A DNA stretch of 64,000 bases, from NCBI GenBank assembly GCA_003220535.1, contig QHSU01000063.1, forward strand, positions 62,001 through 126,000. Direction: 5' to 3'. Positions 1 through 7,792 of the stretch are shown here, piece after piece; the first letter of the stretch is position 1; each line of letters begins with the position of its first letter. The translations under genes were made by a program, and so were the position numbers. Source of the stretch: Candidatus Rokuibacteriota bacterium. Its GTDB lineage: Bacteria > Methylomirabilota > Methylomirabilia > Rokubacteriales > CSP1-6. Under the pieces are notes generated by a model. The model had not been told where the DNA came from. It ran no database searches and saw nothing but the letters and a program-made list of their open reading frames with translations.

Positions 1-570
1 CATACTGGCGATGTCTCGGAGCTGGCCAAGCGCACGGGGGCGACCGTGCTCGGCCCCGCCGGGCTCATCGCGACGATGGTCGATCTCGGCTGGGTGTCGC
101 CGGACAAGGCGGTGCGCTTCGGCAAGGGCGGACGCGTGAACCCGGCTGGCCCACAGATCACCATCACGCAGGTGCGGGCCGAGCACTCATCCGAAGTCAC
201 CGTCACCGACCCGGTGACGAAGAAGAGCACGACCTACCCCGGCGGCGAGCCCTGCGGCTTCATCGTCGAGGTGGAGAACGGGTTCAAGATCTACCACATG
301 GGCGACACCGGGCTCTTCGGCGACATGCGGTTGATCGGCGAGTACTACAAGCCCGATCTCGTCATGATCCCGATCGGCGGGCACTTCGTGATGGATCCCC
401 GTGACGCCGCGTACGCGACGAAGGAAATGCTCAGGCCGAAGTTCGCGATCCCCGTCCACTACGGGACGTTCCCGGTGCTTCGGGGAACGCCGCAGGAATA
501 CCAGGCCGCGCTCGGCCAGACGTCGACGCAGGTCTTCCCGATCAGCCCGGGGGACAAGCTGACCTTCTAA
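1..570 (+). CDS. MBL-fold metal-dependent hydrolase (UPF0173-like), 5' partial
   Basis: The frame is open from base 1, so the N terminus lies outside the window and 189 residues are visible. The first residues, H-T-G-D, look like the tail of the HxHxDH metal motif of metallo-beta-lactamase-fold hydrolases. HMGDTGLFGDM follows (metal-ligand Asp near visible residue 102), then GGHFVMDP and PVHYGTFP near the C terminus. This matches the UPF0173 family, cytoplasmic metal-dependent hydrolases of about 225 residues whose natural substrate is unknown. About 40 N-terminal residues should lie upstream. The family call is firm; the substrate is not known. Confidence 0.85.
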   Translation, partial: HTGDVSELAKRTGATVLGPAGLIATMVDLGWVSPDKAVRFGKGGRVNPAGPQITITQVRAEHSSEVTVTDPVTKKSTTYPGGEPCGFIVEVENGFKIYHMGDTGLFGDMRLIGEYYKPDLVMIPIGGHFVMDPRDAAYATKEMLRPKFAIPVHYGTFPVLRGTPQEYQAALGQTSTQVFPISPGDKLTF

Positions 571-596
571 CTCACCGACGCCGGGCCGGACCCCGG

Positions 597-1055
597 TCAG
601 GCGTTCGCCGCGTTCTCGAGGTCCCGGATGCGGCGGGAGAGGTTCAGGAGCATCTTCTGGGTGAGCTCGGGGACCTCCCTCAGGAGCTGCCAGAAATGAG
701 CGCGGCTGACGACGAGCACGCGCAGGTCGGTCTCGGCCTTCACGGTGGCCGAGCGTGGCGCGCCATCGAGCAGGCTCATCTCGCCGAAGAACTCACCGGG
801 CCGCAGCCGGTGCCGCTTTTGCATCGAGAGCGTCACCAGCGCCGTCCCGTCGATGATGATGAAGAACTCGTCGCCGGGCTCGCCCTGTCGAGTGAGGACG
901 GTCCGCTCGGGCACCTCGACGACCTTCGCGATATCGGCGACGGCGCGGAGCTGGCGTATGCTGCACGCCTCGAAGATGGGGACCCGCTCGAGGTACTTGA
1001 TCTTTTCCTCGCGGGCGGTCCGGAATCCCTCGAAGACCTCACCGATCAGTTTCAT
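597..1055 (-). CDS. cyclic nucleotide-binding domain protein
   Basis: This 152-residue protein is essentially one Crp-type cyclic-nucleotide-binding domain. It has the LTRQGEPGDEFFIIIDG strand and turn and a phosphate-binding cassette, FFGEMSLLDGAPRSATVKAE, with the usual Glu and Arg. A short C-terminal helix (RRIRDLENAANA) follows, and there is no DNA-binding helix-turn-helix. It is therefore more likely a regulatory or sensor module than a transcription factor. Its ATG overlaps the stop of the DUF169 gene by one base (TGATG), so the two are probably translated together. The ligand (cAMP, cGMP or other) cannot be read from the sequence. Confidence 0.85.
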   Translation of the reverse strand: MKLIGEVFEGFRTAREEKIKYLERVPIFEACSIRQLRAVADIAKVVEVPERTVLTRQGEPGDEFFIIIDGTALVTLSMQKRHRLRPGEFFGEMSLLDGAPRSATVKAETDLRVLVVSRAHFWQLLREVPELTQKMLLNLSRRIRDLENAANA

Positions 1056-1834
1056 CAGGCTTTCGTCTCCTTCGTCGCGTAGCTGACCGATAACCCAGCG
1101 CCGGCGTCGGACTGGATGCCGTAGGGCGGCACGGGGTAGCGCAAGCCGTTCTTGTCGAGCGCGGCCAGTCCTTCGAGCACCTTGGGAAGGAAGCGCGGGG
1201 GAATCGCCATCAAGAGCTCATCGTCAGCCACGCCGCCATACCGCCGCTCCGCGTAGCAGGGGATCGTCAAGGCCGGCTCACCGGTCTTCAGCGCCTTTCC
1301 CCAGGAGTCGGCGCACGCCGACTCACCGACAGAGGTGAAGCTGAGCTTGCGGTATCCCGCCCACTGGAGCCCGTTGATAAAGAAGATCATCTGCCCGGGT
1401 GTGCCATAGATGAGGCAGATGTCGGGCGGGTCGAGCCGTCCCGAGGTGAGCGGCGACACGGCCATGGCGCGGTAGCGGCCGTGCGGCACGCAGTCCATCG
1501 CGTGCTGGTGCAGGCTGGCGTCCTCCAACGTCTTGAACCATACGCCTGCCATGCGCCGCCCCGAGAGCCAATCGTCGTCTTGCGGGGAGAGCCCGATGAC
1601 GGCGCCGCACTGGGCACCGATGAGGTCGGCCATGGTAATGCCGACGGTCCAGCCGAGCTGGCGCGCCTGGGCGACGATCTGGTCAGTCGTGTGCTTGGCC
1701 CGCGGCCGGCGAATCTTCGGGATCGCCTCCATCGCCTCGACGGTCTCGAAGAGCTTCATGCCGATCGGGATCGAGCGCAGCCGCAGATATCGATTGAGAC
1801 CGTCGACGATCGCGTTCCAGTCATAGCGTTCCAT
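1055..1834 (-). CDS. DUF169 family protein
   Basis: A 259-residue protein of the DUF169 family, whose members occur in bacteria and archaea and have no established reaction. Family-like segments are the N-terminal IPIGMKLFET, the central ICLIYGTPGQMIFFINGLQW and the Cys-containing GESACADSW stretch. No signal peptide or membrane segment is visible. I chose ATG 1834 because GGTGGAG sits six bases before it; a GTG four codons upstream (1846) has no comparable site. It is the first gene of a two-gene unit with the cyclic-nucleotide-binding protein, which suggests a regulated function. Confidence 0.8.
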   Translation of the reverse strand: MERYDWNAIVDGLNRYLRLRSIPIGMKLFETVEAMEAIPKIRRPRAKHTTDQIVAQARQLGWTVGITMADLIGAQCGAVIGLSPQDDDWLSGRRMAGVWFKTLEDASLHQHAMDCVPHGRYRAMAVSPLTSGRLDPPDICLIYGTPGQMIFFINGLQWAGYRKLSFTSVGESACADSWGKALKTGEPALTIPCYAERRYGGVADDELLMAIPPRFLPKVLEGLAALDKNGLRYPVPPYGIQSDAGAGLSVSYATKETKA

Positions 1835-1869
1835 GACACGCTCCACCGCTCAGGTTGACCAACTATAGC

Positions 1870-2028
1870 TCACCAGGGTAGTGATCGCCTCGTGTGCTCC
1901 CTCGATCGCGCGCGTCTCTCACCGCTCGGTCTTCCGAGCCTTGAAGAGCTCGCCTCTCGCCCTAGGGATTTTTCGAGCCATTGAAGAGCTCGGCTCGCCG
2001 CCCGACGCGGCTCGGCTCGCACTACCAT
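1870..2028 (-). repeat. post-stop mini-ORF repeat, class A, copy after hslR
   Basis: Reading on the minus strand, an ATG at 2028 lies four bases before the stop of hslR and opens a 52-codon frame beginning MVVRAEPRRAASRALQ. The first 45 bases match the elements at 6732-6828 and 24738-24815 in sequence and frame. Two degenerate GAGCTCTTCAA-GGCTCG units follow inside it. It occupies nearly the whole gap between hslR and the DUF169 gene. Whether it is translated is unknown; I record it as a repeat with coding potential. Confidence 0.6.
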
Positions 2029-2399
2029 CCCCGCAGGCGCTCGATGTCGCGACGCTCGCGCTTGGTGGGCCGGCCCGCGCCGGGCTCGCGCCAGGGCGGC
2101 GGCGCTTGACGGGCACGCGGGGGCTCGGGCGGGGTCAGGTCCTCGTAGAGCATCCTCGCGATGGCGGCGGATCCCCGTCGATCACCGACGGCGGCGACCT
2201 TCAGGATGCGTCGGCGCCCCCGCAGCAGCGTCACCTTGATCAGATCGCCGGCACGGACGTGCCTGGCCGGCTTCGCCGCGTCGTCGTTGATGTCCACTTT
2301 GCCGCCGTCGCACGCCGCCGAGGCGAGGCTTCGCGTCTTGAACACCCGCGCGGCCCAGAGCCACTTGTCGACACGGATGGAATCGGGCGAGCCGTGCAC
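2022..2399 (-). CDS. hslR: S4-domain RNA-binding protein, Hsp15-like
   Basis: A 125-residue protein beginning with an S4 RNA-binding domain (RVDKWLWAARVFKTRSLA, then KVDINDDAAKPARHVRAGDLIKV) and ending in a basic tail rich in Pro and Arg. This is the arrangement of Hsp15 (HslR). In E. coli that protein binds 50S subunits carrying stalled nascent chains and helps recycle them. Length fits the family (about 130). The start is a GTG; no strong ribosome site is visible before it, and a TATGAT box ends 11 bases upstream, so the message may be nearly leaderless. It is divergent from the DUF3047 gene. Confidence 0.85.
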   Translation of the reverse strand: MHGSPDSIRVDKWLWAARVFKTRSLASAACDGGKVDINDDAAKPARHVRAGDLIKVTLLRGRRRILKVAAVGDRRGSAAIARMLYEDLTPPEPPRARQAPPPWREPGAGRPTKRERRDIERLRGW

Positions 2400-2438
2400 G
2401 CGAAGACGGTATCATAGCCCTGAAGGAGCCCCCGGACC

Positions 2439-3107
2439 ATGCCACGGTTCGTCGTGTTGACGTTCGTGCTCGTGCTCGCGGTCGCCGCGTGGGCGGCCGA
2501 CGTCGTCATCGACGACTGGACGAGTCAGAAAGTCGGGGCCAAGGGGATTCCCGAGGGCTGGCTTGGCGGCCAGACCTGGGGCCTGCCGCAGTACGACATG
2601 ACGATCGAGGAGAACGACGGCCACCGCGTCCTGCACCTCAAGAGCAAGATCGAGAGCTCGGCCATCCGCAAGGACATCAAGGGCAAGATCCCTCTCAAGG
2701 AGACTCCGATCCTCGAGTGGCGCTGGAAAGCCGTCGTCCTGCCCAAGGGCGCCGACTGCCGGAAGAAGAGTGCGGACGACCAGGCGGCGCAGCTCTACGT
2801 GGTCTGGCCGCGGTTCCCGGAGGCGGTGCGCTCGCAGATCATCGGCTACATCTGGGACACGACCTGCCCGGCCGGCAGCGTCCTGAAGAGCGAGAAGACC
2901 TCGACCGTGACCTACGTCGTGGTGCGCTCCGGCCCGGCCGACCTTGGCAAATGGATCACCGAGCGGCGCAACGTGGTCGAGGACTACAAGAAGATCTACG
3001 GTGGTCAGCCCGACAACCCGGGGTTCATCTCGATCGCCATCGACTCGGATGACACGACCTCGTCCGCGGAGTCCTTCTTTGGAGCTATCCTCTTCCGGAA
3101 GCCCTGA
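2439..3107 (+). CDS. exported DUF3047 domain protein
   Basis: A 222-residue protein with a clear signal peptide (MPRFVVLTFVLVLAVAAWAADV, cleavage probably after AWA). The mature part matches the DUF3047 family: VIDDWTSQKVG, ILEWRWKAVVLPKGADCRKKSADDQAAQLYVVW and the closing SAESFFGAILF. The fold is probably a beta-sandwich like carbohydrate-binding or lectin domains; no function has been established. AAGGAG lies 11 bases before the ATG. It appears to be a single-gene unit, divergent from hslR and convergent with the next gene. Confidence 0.85.
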   Translation: MPRFVVLTFVLVLAVAAWAADVVIDDWTSQKVGAKGIPEGWLGGQTWGLPQYDMTIEENDGHRVLHLKSKIESSAIRKDIKGKIPLKETPILEWRWKAVVLPKGADCRKKSADDQAAQLYVVWPRFPEAVRSQIIGYIWDTTCPAGSVLKSEKTSTVTYVVVRSGPADLGKWITERRNVVEDYKKIYGGQPDNPGFISIAIDSDDTTSSAESFFGAILFRKP

Positions 3108-3122
3108 GGACGGACGGGCGGA

Positions 3123-4007
3123 CTAGCGGAGGTCGCCGACGAGCTGCGGAACCGCAGTGACGAGCTCGGTCGCGGTCGCCTCCGCCGCCACGTCGACTGC
3201 GGCCAGGAGTGCGCTGTTCATCACGCTCATGTACCACTGGCCGGCTTCGGACTCGACGAACAGCACGTAGCGATCGAGCTCCTGGTCGGAGAGACCACGG
3301 TAGGCGAGCAGCATGTTCACGATACACGCGTGCCTGATCTGCTCCAGGGTTCGATTCCGGGCGCGGGCGAATTGATCCTCGAGCTGACCGTGGTTGAGCC
3401 GGGCCACCGCGGGCAGGGCGGGCTGGAAGGCCAGCGTCAGGCTTCGCACGATGGCGATGGTCACATCCACGGTCGTCTCCGACGCGCCGCCACCGGCGTC
3501 GAGACGCTCGATGAGCCCCAGGCGACGAGACGAGGGATCATCGCGCTCCAGGTCGGCGAGCGCGTCTCGTCCAGTCTCGGTGACGAGCGCGGCCAGTTCG
3601 AGTCCGGTGATCCGCCTTCCGAGCGGCGAGTCGTACCAGGCCAGGGCCTTCGCGAGCTTCTCAGCGTCGAGGTTTCGCTCGAACTCGAGCTTGATCCGCG
3701 TGTAGAGGGTCTCGGGATCGAAGCGCTCGGAGACGATCCGGTCGATCGTGAATCGGTCCTGGCCGTTCAAGCGGCGGTGGCCGCGCAGGAACTGCACGCG
3801 GACGCCGGCCGACATGCTCTCGAGCTGGACTCGGAGACCGGAGCGATCGAGCAGGTCATCGAGGGCCCGCGCGTCTGTCGCGGACGGATGGTCGGGACGC
3901 GTGGCGACTCGGCCATCGGTCTGACGGTAGGCGGTCGCAGCCGCGGGCGCCCCGCTCGAGACGAACACCGTGCCGAGCACTGCCAGGACCACCGACCCTC
4001 GCACCAT
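3123..4007 (-). CDS. exported protein, DUF2059-like repeats (tentative)
   Basis: A 294-residue exported protein. The start was set at ATG 4007 because GGGAGA precedes it and it begins a proper signal peptide (MVRGSVVLAVLGTVFVSSGAPAAA); a longer frame reaching 4076 has no such support. The mature protein is mostly helical. It holds two similar blocks (FERNLDAEKLAKALAWYDSPLGRRI and YRGLSDQELDRYVLFVESEAGQWYMSVM) of the type seen in DUF2059 proteins, where a Y-x-S/E-x-x-G turn precedes a helix. Function is unknown. It is probably transcribed alone. Confidence 0.65.
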   Translation of the reverse strand: MVRGSVVLAVLGTVFVSSGAPAAATAYRQTDGRVATRPDHPSATDARALDDLLDRSGLRVQLESMSAGVRVQFLRGHRRLNGQDRFTIDRIVSERFDPETLYTRIKLEFERNLDAEKLAKALAWYDSPLGRRITGLELAALVTETGRDALADLERDDPSSRRLGLIERLDAGGGASETTVDVTIAIVRSLTLAFQPALPAVARLNHGQLEDQFARARNRTLEQIRHACIVNMLLAYRGLSDQELDRYVLFVESEAGQWYMSVMNSALLAAVDVAAEATATELVTAVPQLVGDLR

Positions 4008-4127
4008 CGCCGTGTCTCCCCTCTGGCGCCCTGCGCGCGTCCGACAGAGGGGTAGTGCATAAGAGATGCCGAGCAATTCTCCTGCTATATCATGCCGTTA
4101 GGGTCCTGAGCACTTCGGCCTGCCGGT

Positions 4128-4150
4128 CAAAAAACGCCCGGTAGAGGGCA
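4128..4150 (-). terminator. possible intrinsic terminator after ggt
   Basis: On the minus strand a short GCCC-TCTACC-GGGC hairpin is followed by G and a run of six T. It starts about 27 bases beyond the ggt stop codon. The stem is only four base pairs, so this is a weak to moderate call. Confidence 0.4.
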
Positions 4151-4176
4151 ATTTTCCACCAACCCAGGCCCGCCGG

Positions 4177-5796
4177 CTAGATCGCCAGGGCATATCCGTC
4201 ACGGCGCGGATCGGCGCCCGCCATGAGGGCTCCGGATTCCAGATCACGGACGATGCCCTGGCCGCCTCCGACGATCCACGACCAGTCGGCGATCGCGTTG
4301 ACGGTGTGACCGCGCTCGACCAGTCCCGAGAGCGTCGCCGCTGAAATGCGCGACTCCGCGTCGACCAGCCGGTCGCGGTAGACCCGCACGCGCGGCGCCT
4401 CGATCGCCTCCTGGATGTTCATGCCGAACTCGAGCACGTTGAGGAGCATCTGGGGCGTGGTCTGCAAGATGCCGTACGAGCCAGGAGTGCCGATGGAGAC
4501 GTGGAAGGCGCCGTCGCGGAAGACCTGCGTGGGCGACATCATCGTGCCCGCCTTGCGTCCTGGGCGCACCACGTTCGGCGACGCCGGGTCGCGGTCCATC
4601 CACTTGAGGATGTTGTTGAGGACGATCCCCGTGCCCGGGACGGCGAAGCCGGAGCCGAAGGGCACGCCGAGCGTCTGGGTGACCGAGACGACGGTGCCCG
4701 CGGCGTCGGCGCACGCGAAGTGGGTGGTTTGCTCGTTCATGAAGTCCGCGGGATGGCCCTCCGCGATCTGTCCCGGCAGCGTCTGCCGATTGTGGCGCTC
4801 GCCCTCGCTCACGCCCGCGCGCTTGGCGTCGATGCGCCCGCGCTGGGACGCCGCATACTTCTTGGAGAGGAGCCCGCGGAGCGGGACGTCGGAGCCGTAG
4901 GCATAGGCGAGCCGGTCGGCGGAGCCGAGCTTCACGGCTTCGATCAGGCGGTGGAGGTAGTCGGCGGAGTTGTGACGGAAGCTCGCGAGGTCGTAGCCTT
5001 CGAGGATGTTCAGCGTCTCGAGCATCTGGAAGGCGGAGAACGGCGGCGGCACCGAGAGCACCTGCCAGCCTCGATACGTGATCGCGGCGGGCTCGCGCCA
5101 CTCGGGTGTGAAGCCGGCCAGGTCGTCTTCGGTGAGCCACCCGCCCGCCTCGCGCACGGCCCGTCCGATCGCGCGGGCGATCGGCCCGCGGTAGAACGCG
5201 TCGGCGCCGCCCTCGGCGACCTGACGGAACGTCGACGCCAGCTCCTTGTAGGTGACGATGCCGCCGGGGCGGGGCTCGCCGTTGCCGAGATAGAGGCGCT
5301 GCGCCTCCGGCGAGCGGCCGAGCGTTGCGCGCGCCTGCTCGAAGAATTCCACGTTCTTGAAGGTGAGCGGCGCGCCGTTCTCGGCGAGCGCGATCGCAGG
5401 CGCCAGCACGCGAGCGCGGTCCATCGAGCCGAAGCGCTCGAGCGCGGCGAGCCAGCCCCCGAGGTTGCCGGGCGTCGCGCACGATTTCGGGCCGCCGGCC
5501 AGCTCGTCGTCCGTGCAGTCGGTGTGATCCGCCGCGCCGGGCGCCCGCCCGATGAAGTCCAGCACGTGCCGCTCGCCCGTGCGGCGCGAGACGAGCATGA
5601 GGCCGATGCCGCCGGCGCTCGACATGAACGGCTCGACGACGTTCAGCGTCGAGCCGACGGCGACCGCCGCGTCCACGGCGTTGCCGCCGGCCAGGAGCAT
5701 CTGGATTCCGGCCATCGAGGCCAGCGGGTGTGCCGACGTGACGACCCCGCGGGTGCCCATGACGCTCGGACGATAGGCGTTGCGATGTGGTGGCAT
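4177..5796 (-). CDS. ggt: gamma-glutamyltransferase family protein
   Basis: A 539-residue protein of the gamma-glutamyltranspeptidase (Ntn-hydrolase) family, which transfers or hydrolyses gamma-glutamyl groups of glutathione-like compounds after self-cleavage. The nucleophile is in NEQTTHFACAD, with the predicted catalytic Thr at residue 357. GGNAVDAAVA near the N terminus and SPTQVF downstream are further family marks. No signal peptide is visible, unlike classical periplasmic enzymes, so it may act in the cytoplasm. AAGGAAGGGGAG precedes the ATG. It is the last gene after a peptide-binding protein and two permeases, which suggests processing of imported gamma-glutamyl peptides. Confidence 0.9.
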   Translation of the reverse strand: MPPHRNAYRPSVMGTRGVVTSAHPLASMAGIQMLLAGGNAVDAAVAVGSTLNVVEPFMSSAGGIGLMLVSRRTGERHVLDFIGRAPGAADHTDCTDDELAGGPKSCATPGNLGGWLAALERFGSMDRARVLAPAIALAENGAPLTFKNVEFFEQARATLGRSPEAQRLYLGNGEPRPGGIVTYKELASTFRQVAEGGADAFYRGPIARAIGRAVREAGGWLTEDDLAGFTPEWREPAAITYRGWQVLSVPPPFSAFQMLETLNILEGYDLASFRHNSADYLHRLIEAVKLGSADRLAYAYGSDVPLRGLLSKKYAASQRGRIDAKRAGVSEGERHNRQTLPGQIAEGHPADFMNEQTTHFACADAAGTVVSVTQTLGVPFGSGFAVPGTGIVLNNILKWMDRDPASPNVVRPGRKAGTMMSPTQVFRDGAFHVSIGTPGSYGILQTTPQMLLNVLEFGMNIQEAIEAPRVRVYRDRLVDAESRISAATLSGLVERGHTVNAIADWSWIVGGGQGIVRDLESGALMAGADPRRDGYALAI

Positions 5797-5828
5797 CTGG
5801 TGGTCTCCCCTTCCTTATAAAGCACGGG

Positions 5829-6767
5829 TCAGGTCGCGCGCCGCTGTTCGGTCTGGAGGCCGCGCGTTTCTCGGGCGCTTTCTCCCGAGAGCTTCGGATC
5901 GAGCAGGTCTCGCAGCCCGTCGCCCAGCAGGTTGAGGCCGAAGATCGTCAACATGATCGCCGCCCCCGGATAGAGCACGAGCCACGGAGCCTGCCTGAGG
6001 TAGAGCCGCCCGTCCGAGAGGATGTTCCCCCACGACGGCACGAACGGTGGCACGCCGACCCCGAGGAACGACAGCGCGGCCTCGGTCAGGACGGCCGCCG
6101 CGAATACGAAGCTCGCCTGGACGATCACGGGCGAGAGACAGTTCGGCAGGACGTGCCGGCCGATCAGCGTCAGGTCCGAGGCGCCCAGCGCGCGTCCGGC
6201 CTCCACGTACGCCGTCTCCCGGACGACCAGGACCGAGCCCCGCACGACGCGCGCCACCCGCGGCGAGTTCACCACGCCGATCGCCACGATCACATTGGTC
6301 ACGCTCGGACCGAGCGACGCCATCAGCGCGATCGCCAGAATGATCGCGGGGAACGCCATGAGCCCGTCCATCACCCGCATGACGACGTTGTCGAGCCGCT
6401 TGAAGTAGCCGGCGATCAGCCCACAGAGGACCCCAACCGCGAACGCGAAGGCGACGACCGCAGCGCCGACCAGCAAGGACAGGCGGGCGCCGTGGATCAC
6501 ACGGCTGAAGACGTCGCGACCGACGTCGTCCGTTCCGAACCAGTGGGCGCGGCTCGGGGCGCCGAGCCGCGCGGCGACGTCCATGTGGGTCGGGTTCCCG
6601 GCGACGAGGGGCCCGACGAGCCCGAGGACCAGCATGGCCGCTAGCAGCACGGCGCCCACCAGCGCGACCTTCCGGCGCGCCAGCAGCACGAGCCACCGAC
6701 GATCACCGAACCATTCAGTGGCAAGGACGAGCCTCGCCGCTCGACGCGCCTCGGCTCGCTCTACCAT
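5829..6767 (-). CDS. peptide ABC transporter permease, DppC-like
   Basis: An inner-membrane permease of the DppC/OppC family, 312 residues from ATG 6767. It has the N-terminal helix LLARRKVALVGAVLLAAML, the FGTDDVGRDVFSRVIHG motif that marks DppC-type subunits, and the ATPase-contact loop EAGRALGASDLTLIGRHVLPN. The first 12 codons come from a copy of the class A repeat, so the true start may lie inside the repeat or at an inner GTG. Longer frames to 6878 overlap dppB and are not credible. Partners are the DppB-like permease and the binding protein upstream; no ATPase genes are in the window. Confidence 0.9.
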   Translation of the reverse strand: MVERAEARRAARLVLATEWFGDRRWLVLLARRKVALVGAVLLAAMLVLGLVGPLVAGNPTHMDVAARLGAPSRAHWFGTDDVGRDVFSRVIHGARLSLLVGAAVVAFAFAVGVLCGLIAGYFKRLDNVVMRVMDGLMAFPAIILAIALMASLGPSVTNVIVAIGVVNSPRVARVVRGSVLVVRETAYVEAGRALGASDLTLIGRHVLPNCLSPVIVQASFVFAAAVLTEAALSFLGVGVPPFVPSWGNILSDGRLYLRQAPWLVLYPGAAIMLTIFGLNLLGDGLRDLLDPKLSGESARETRGLQTEQRRAT

Positions 6768-6828
6768 TCTTCGGGCCCTTGAACCGCTCGCCTCGCCGCT
6801 CGACGCGCCTCGGCTCGCTCTACCATTA
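6732..6828 (-). repeat. post-stop mini-ORF repeat, class A, two tandem copies between dppB and dppC
   Basis: On the minus strand the dppB stop overlaps an ATG (TAATG, 6828-6824) that opens a 21-codon frame, MVERAEARRAARRAVQ and five more residues, ending at TAG 6763-6761. A second copy starts at ATG 6767. It is identical to the first over the first 36 bases and reads straight into the DppC-like permease. Both share the CGAGCCGAG and CGAGCGGCGAGG core with the copies near 2000 and 24738. The element therefore supplies the whole spacer, and perhaps the start codon, between two co-transcribed genes. Confidence 0.7.
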
Positions 6829-7770
6829 CTGGTATCGCACCCGGGGGTCGAAGCAGAGATACGAGAGGTCCACCGCAAGGTTGATCAACATGTACAAGCC
6901 GACGATGCACAGCACGACACCCTGGATCACGGGGTAGTCGCGGCGCAAGACAGCGGAGATGATGAGGCGGCCCAGCCCCGGAATGTTGAACACGGTCTCG
7001 ATGACGACGGCGCCCGAGATCAAGATGGCGAAGCTGATGCCGATGATCGTCACGGTGGGGATCATCGCGTTCTTGAGGGCGTGCTTGTAGACGACCGCGC
7101 GCTCGCCGAGCCCCTTGGCCCGGCCGGCGACGATGAACGGCTCGCGAAGGACGTCGAGCATGGCCGACCGGGCGATCCGTGCGATGAGCGCCGACTGCAC
7201 GAGCCCGAGCGCGAAGGCGGGCAGGACGAGCGAGCGGAGCGTCGCGAGCCACCCGGACTCGAGCGGCGCGTAGCCCGCCACCGGGAACCAGCCGAGCCAG
7301 ACCGAGAAGCAGAGCACGAGCAGGAGCCCGGCCAGGAAGTTCGGCACCGAGATACCGACCAGCGCGATCACCATGAGCGCCTGGTCTGCCGCCGAGTTGT
7401 GAAAGCGAGCCGAGACGACGCCGGCGGGCACCCCGATCGCCACCGCGATGGCGATCGCGAAGAGCGTCAAGAGCAGCGTCGGCTCGACCCGGTCGAGGAT
7501 CGCCTCGGTCACCGGCCTTCGGAGGAAGATGGATCGTCCGAGATCGCCCCGGGCCAGCTGCACGTACCAGCGCACCAGCTGCATCGGGAGCGGCGCGTCG
7601 AGCCCCAGCTGCCGCTCGATACGCTCGACGTCGTCCCGCGAGGCGTCGGGCCCGGCGATGACGGACGCCGGGTCGCCCGGCGCCAGGTGGATCAGCACGA
7701 ACGCGACGGTGGCCACCACGAGCGCCACCGGCACGAGCGCCAGGAGCCGGCGGACGACGTAAAGCTTCAC
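6826..7770 (-). CDS. peptide ABC transporter permease, DppB-like
   Basis: A 314-residue inner-membrane permease of the DppB/OppB family. It begins with the typical VVRRLLALVPVALVVATVAFVLIHLAPGDP segment. The coupling loop REPFIVAGRAKGLGERAVVYKHALKNAMIP carries the EAA-type motif, and about six membrane helices are visible. The start is GTG at 7770. It forms the pore with the DppC-like subunit and lies 22 bases after the binding-protein gene. The substrate is probably a short peptide or a related polar compound; the sequence does not say which. Confidence 0.92.
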   Translation of the reverse strand: MKLYVVRRLLALVPVALVVATVAFVLIHLAPGDPASVIAGPDASRDDVERIERQLGLDAPLPMQLVRWYVQLARGDLGRSIFLRRPVTEAILDRVEPTLLLTLFAIAIAVAIGVPAGVVSARFHNSAADQALMVIALVGISVPNFLAGLLLVLCFSVWLGWFPVAGYAPLESGWLATLRSLVLPAFALGLVQSALIARIARSAMLDVLREPFIVAGRAKGLGERAVVYKHALKNAMIPTVTIIGISFAILISGAVVIETVFNIPGLGRLIISAVLRRDYPVIQGVVLCIVGLYMLINLAVDLSYLCFDPRVRYQ

Positions 7771-7792
7771 CAGCCCGGCGGGGCCTCGCCGT

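Noticed and set aside
4501..5820. Long plus-strand frame (439 codons) opposite ggt
   Set aside because: High G+C leaves antisense frames open. The translation has no domain, is Arg/Glu/Ala-rich, and ggt on the other strand has full homology.
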